A stretch of 64,000 bases of DNA from Alteromonas sp. CI.11.F.A3 (lineage in GTDB: Bacteria > Pseudomonadota > Gammaproteobacteria > Enterobacterales > Alteromonadaceae): positions 186,001 through 250,000 of the forward strand of contig NZ_CP136708.1 of the NCBI RefSeq assembly GCF_032925565.1, in the 5' to 3' direction. The position numbers and the translations under genes are program-made. Numbering within the stretch: position 1 is the stretch's first letter; every line of letters starts with the position of its first letter. This document shows positions 61,543-64,000 of this stretch, piece after piece. The notes under the pieces are model-generated. The model made no database searches, had not been told where the DNA came from, and saw nothing but the letters and a program-made list of their open reading frames with translations.

Positions 61543-62361
61543 GTGAAAGATTTGCATACAAACACACCACTTGTCACCCGAACTCAAGGTACAGGAAACG
61601 ATCTGGTTTTCCTTCACGGTTGGGGTATGAATAGCGGCGCATTTACCTCGTTTATTCCCTATTTAACCAATAGCTTTCGAGTTACCACTATTGATCTCCC
61701 CGGTTTCGGCGAAAACGCTCAGCATGTGCCTTCTCCTTATAGCGCTGAGTCTTTAGCACAAATGATAGCGCCTTACATTCCACCAAAAAGTATTGTCGTA
61801 GGGTGGTCTTTAGGCGGTTTGGTGGCGCAACGACTAGCCTTACTTGGTGGCAGTAAAGGGTTAGCTCTTAAAGGTTTAGTGACAATAGCCTCTACACCGC
61901 GATTCATCGCTGGCCCCTGCTGGCCTGGCATTGCAGGTGATTTACTGGCCATGTTCGAAAGTCAGTTAGAGAGTAACTACAATAGAACGCTAGAACGCTT
62001 TTTAGCCATTCAAGCAATGGGAAGTGATACGGCCCGCCAAGATATCAAAGCCATTCGTGGGCATATCAGTGAATACCCTGAACCTGACCAGCACGCGCTG
62101 AAACAAGGTTTAAGAATTCTTTCCACAGAAGATTTACGCCAAGACATTGGCCGCATAACGGTGCCAACCCTACGACTTTACGGTCGTTTAGATAGCCTAG
62201 TGCCTACCAGTGGTATAGATCGTATCTGCGAATTGCACCCTCAAGCCGATACCGTGGTATTGCCCCATGCAGCGCATGCACCTTTTATTTCTCACCCTCA
62301 GCAAAGCGCCGATATTTTGTTTAGTTTTGCATCAAGCGTGTACCAACAAAAAGCATCGTGA
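61543..62361 (+). CDS. bioH: pimeloyl-ACP methyl ester carboxylesterase
   Basis: An alpha/beta hydrolase of about 272 residues that frees pimeloyl-ACP from its methyl ester, ending the fatty-acid-like phase of biotin synthesis. The oxyanion motif HGWGMN is near residue 25, and the nucleophile Ser lies in VGWSLGGL. The Asp lies in YGRLDSLVP and the His in PHAAHAPF. I prefer the GTG at 61543, because AAAGGA sits 8 nt upstream; an ATG at 61534 would lie almost on top of it, and longer frames are unlikely. A terminator hairpin overlaps the stop codon. No other bio gene is in the window. Confidence 0.92.
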   Translation: MKDLHTNTPLVTRTQGTGNDLVFLHGWGMNSGAFTSFIPYLTNSFRVTTIDLPGFGENAQHVPSPYSAESLAQMIAPYIPPKSIVVGWSLGGLVAQRLALLGGSKGLALKGLVTIASTPRFIAGPCWPGIAGDLLAMFESQLESNYNRTLERFLAIQAMGSDTARQDIKAIRGHISEYPEPDQHALKQGLRILSTEDLRQDIGRITVPTLRLYGRLDSLVPTSGIDRICELHPQADTVVLPHAAHAPFISHPQQSADILFSFASSVYQQKAS

Positions 62362-62373
62362 CCCGATGCTTTT
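62349..62373 (+). terminator. intrinsic terminator overlapping the bioH stop
   Basis: AAAAGCATCG (62349-62358) and CGATGCTTTT (62364-62373) form a perfect 10-bp stem whose 5-nt loop (TGACC) contains the bioH stop codon. The stem ends in T's on the plus strand. Confidence 0.85.
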
Positions 62374-62559
62374 AGGCCGCGTTTAGGTAATGTGTAGCGA
62401 ACGTTAGTGGATACGCCCTAGTTTCTCGCTAGCCAAAACATAGGCGCGAGGAAAAAATATTGCTCGTTTTCACAGCTAGTTAAGGCGTATGAGCGGTACA
62501 GACCTTTTCATTTTGTGTAATTTGGTTAATAATTGCACATGAGAGTGTAGAGGTAGTGT

Positions 62560-62892
62560 ATGTCTGGTATATCAGGTGTAAATAGTAACAATATAAATTC
62601 GGCAATTTTGTCCGGACAATTCGGTTTGCAGAATGCCAGTAATGGTATAACGCAGGCTGCGTCTAATATTGCCCAGCAAACCACAAGCGCAGAGCGTGAT
62701 CCGCAGGCTGTTTTAGCCAATTCTGCCACCCAGAGTTTACAGAATATACGCAACATACTCCCCACTCCACAGGATGATGTCACCACAAATCTGTTGTCAC
62801 TGAAAATCAACAGTATTAATGCCCAAGCTTCCGCCAAGGTACTTGATGTGGCTAATGACACCATAGGCACCATTATTGATACGTTAGCGTAG
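62560..62892 (+). CDS. small protein with flagellar rod/hook-like terminal segments
   Basis: A 110-residue protein whose ends resemble the D0 coiled-coil ends of flagellar axial proteins. Residues 14-41 (SAILSGQFGLQNASNGITQA, then ASNIAQ) resemble the N-terminal L/A/NNIAN pattern of FlgC, FlgE and FlgG. Residues 77-108 (NLLSLKINSINAQASAKVLD, then VANDTIGTI) resemble the C-terminal NVV-MI-AQRAYEAN-KVI-TADEML pattern. Between them lies only a short 30-residue linker instead of the usual domains. No export signal is seen, as for axial proteins. It is followed 17 bp later by the HEQAH protease-like gene. Function not established; the resemblance is mine and not a database hit. Confidence 0.6.
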   Translation: MSGISGVNSNNINSAILSGQFGLQNASNGITQAASNIAQQTTSAERDPQAVLANSATQSLQNIRNILPTPQDDVTTNLLSLKINSINAQASAKVLDVANDTIGTIIDTLA

Positions 62893-62909
62893 TCGTGTAG
62901 GAGTGTAAT

Positions 62910-63968
62910 GTGAACATTGTTACCCCTATCCTTACGGCCATAGCGCACCCTACTGCAAACGTTAATACTGAGTCTGCAAGACGAGACAACGTATTACGTG
63001 AAACTATTCCTCAGTCGGGGGATGCAGAGAAAGGGGCGTCGCAAAAAGGCCTAGGTTCGGACACTGACAAAGCTCGTAATCCGGGACAAACGCCTGCGCC
63101 TGTTACCTACGATCGCCCCCAAATCCAAACTGAACTGCAAAGCGCGTTTGAAAGCGTGTTTGGCGAACAAAAAGACAATGGCTCTGATGAAAGCGCCGGC
63201 AAACAGAATGCTCGCGATCAACAGGAATCAAATCAGCAAGCTTCTGGTGAGCAAGCCTTACAGCCTGAACAGCAAACAGAAGAAGAACAGCAAGAAATAA
63301 GCAACTTAGAGGCGCGTGATCAAGAAGTCCGTACTCACGAGCAGGCGCACGCCGCTGCGGGTGGGCAATACGCTGGATCGCCGCAATATGAATATACCAC
63401 TGGGCCAGATAACAAACGTTATGTTACCGATGGTGAAGTGTCTATTGATATTTCTGAGCTAAATAGCCCTGAAGAAACCCTTCAAAAAATGCAGCAAGTA
63501 CGTGCTGCGGCACTCGCCCCTGCTGAGCCTTCGGCGCAAGACTTAAAAGTGGCAGCAGAAGCGACGCAAAAATCTTTTGAAGCTCGTAGCGAAATTGCTG
63601 AAGACAACGCTGCTACGTCATCGGTAGCGCCAAACGCGTCAGAGATCACGCCACCTGACATTGATGAAATTACCGATAATGCCGGTGTCGAACGCCCTAC
63701 TCGGGCGTTAGACGAAGCCGTTTTACAAGCGCAAACGGATGAGCAAAGCGCCGGAAGTCAAGGCTTACAAAGCGCCGCGAGCCAAGGAATACAAAGCGCA
63801 GCCAGTGAAACTTCAAATGAGATTGGTGGTGGTTTTGATACGCGCTCATTAGCCTTTGGTAATGAAGCTCAAGAAAGCCAAGCTAACTCAGCTCGTATTG
63901 GTCGCATTCAAAATTTCTACACTCAAGCCTATACGCCAGTCCGTGAAGGTTTTTCCGCTAGCGCTTAG
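62910..63968 (+). CDS. putative metalloprotease of the CJM1_0395 / SprA-related family
   Basis: A 352-residue protein. Its central conserved region (about 130-195) has HEQAH at 143-147, a canonical HExxH zinc motif, followed by GGQYAGSPQYEYTTGPDNKR and a Glu176 in YVTDGEVSID that could be a third ligand. The N-terminal 125 residues are polar and rich in Gln, Glu and Asn, and the C-terminal 150 residues are low in complexity with Ser/Gln/Ala repeats (QGLQSAASQGIQSAAS). There is no signal peptide. It starts with GTG at 62910 after TAGGAG. Proteolysis is the annotation of the family and has not been shown, as far as I know. Confidence 0.8.
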   Translation: MNIVTPILTAIAHPTANVNTESARRDNVLRETIPQSGDAEKGASQKGLGSDTDKARNPGQTPAPVTYDRPQIQTELQSAFESVFGEQKDNGSDESAGKQNARDQQESNQQASGEQALQPEQQTEEEQQEISNLEARDQEVRTHEQAHAAAGGQYAGSPQYEYTTGPDNKRYVTDGEVSIDISELNSPEETLQKMQQVRAAALAPAEPSAQDLKVAAEATQKSFEARSEIAEDNAATSSVAPNASEITPPDIDEITDNAGVERPTRALDEAVLQAQTDEQSAGSQGLQSAASQGIQSAASETSNEIGGGFDTRSLAFGNEAQESQANSARIGRIQNFYTQAYTPVREGFSASA

Positions 63969-64000
63969 GGCCTGGTACTTAACGCTCACTGCCAATAACC

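Noticed and set aside
61320-61577. Minus-strand 85-codon frame overlapping the comF start and bioH start
   Set aside because: It overlaps the starts of two well-supported genes and has no family features.

Overview
The window looks like a chromosomal segment of a marine gammaproteobacterium close to Alteromonas (Alteromonadaceae). This rests on gene content and gene order: ilvC/ilvY, a YifB-type ATPase and ilvEDA close together; plsB facing away from lexA; an aa3-type cytochrome c oxidase cluster next to lexA; and nfuA, comF and bioH grouped together. It is moderate in GC, densely coded, and I see no rRNA, tRNA, CRISPR array, prophage or insertion sequence. The genus is an inference from resemblance, not a computed placement.

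Layout. 0-10.3 kb: mostly minus-strand genes for a periplasmic amidohydrolase, a DUF1285/DUF3014 pair, an ABC1/UbiB-family kinase and an M1 peptidase/DUF6702 pair, with a plus-strand sterol-desaturase-like membrane enzyme and a DUF6482 protein; a 12-bp tandem repeat lies at 4953-5056. 10.4-15.7 kb: proB, a thioesterase, a 2-hydroxyacid dehydrogenase and an EamA transporter, then an ECF sigma factor with an overlapping membrane-protein gene that may be its partner, divergent from a small PspB-like protein. 15.7-21.4 kb: tamB-tamA, the outer-membrane protein translocation module. 21.7-25.1 kb: an S9 peptidase and a Bcr/CflA efflux pump. 25.2-35 kb: branched-chain amino acid synthesis (ilvC divergent from its regulator ilvY, then ilvE-ilvD-ilvA), with the ComM/YifB ATPase and a TRIC-type channel between; a 7-bp x 13 tandem repeat runs into the end of comM.

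35-42 kb: plsB, an acetyltransferase, a TonB-dependent siderophore receptor and lexA, which has two SOS boxes over its promoter. 42-51.3 kb: the cytochrome c oxidase region: coxB (with fused cytochrome c), coxA, ctaG/cox11, coxC, a convergent DUF2909 gene, then SURF1, a CxxxC membrane-anchored protein, ctaA, ctaB, SCO and an acetyltransferase. Together they encode the oxidase subunits, the copper-delivery proteins and the haem A pathway.

51.3-57 kb: mixed accessory genes (polysaccharide deacetylase, DinF-like MATE pump, AraC-GyrI regulator, methyltransferase, VOC protein, Asp/Glu racemase). 57-62.4 kb: nfuA with a strong candidate IscR type-1 operator, a secreted M14 carboxypeptidase, comF and bioH. 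62.5-64 kb: a two-gene pair of a 110-residue protein whose two ends resemble flagellar rod/hook D0 segments, and a SprA/CJM1_0395-type HEQAH putative metalloprotease.

Most of the window is ordinary housekeeping. The points most worth a second look are the edge module at 62560-63968, the two tandem repeats, the IscR-like site, the ECF sigma divergent region with its perfect 12-bp inverted repeat, and the unassigned CxxxC protein in the oxidase cluster.
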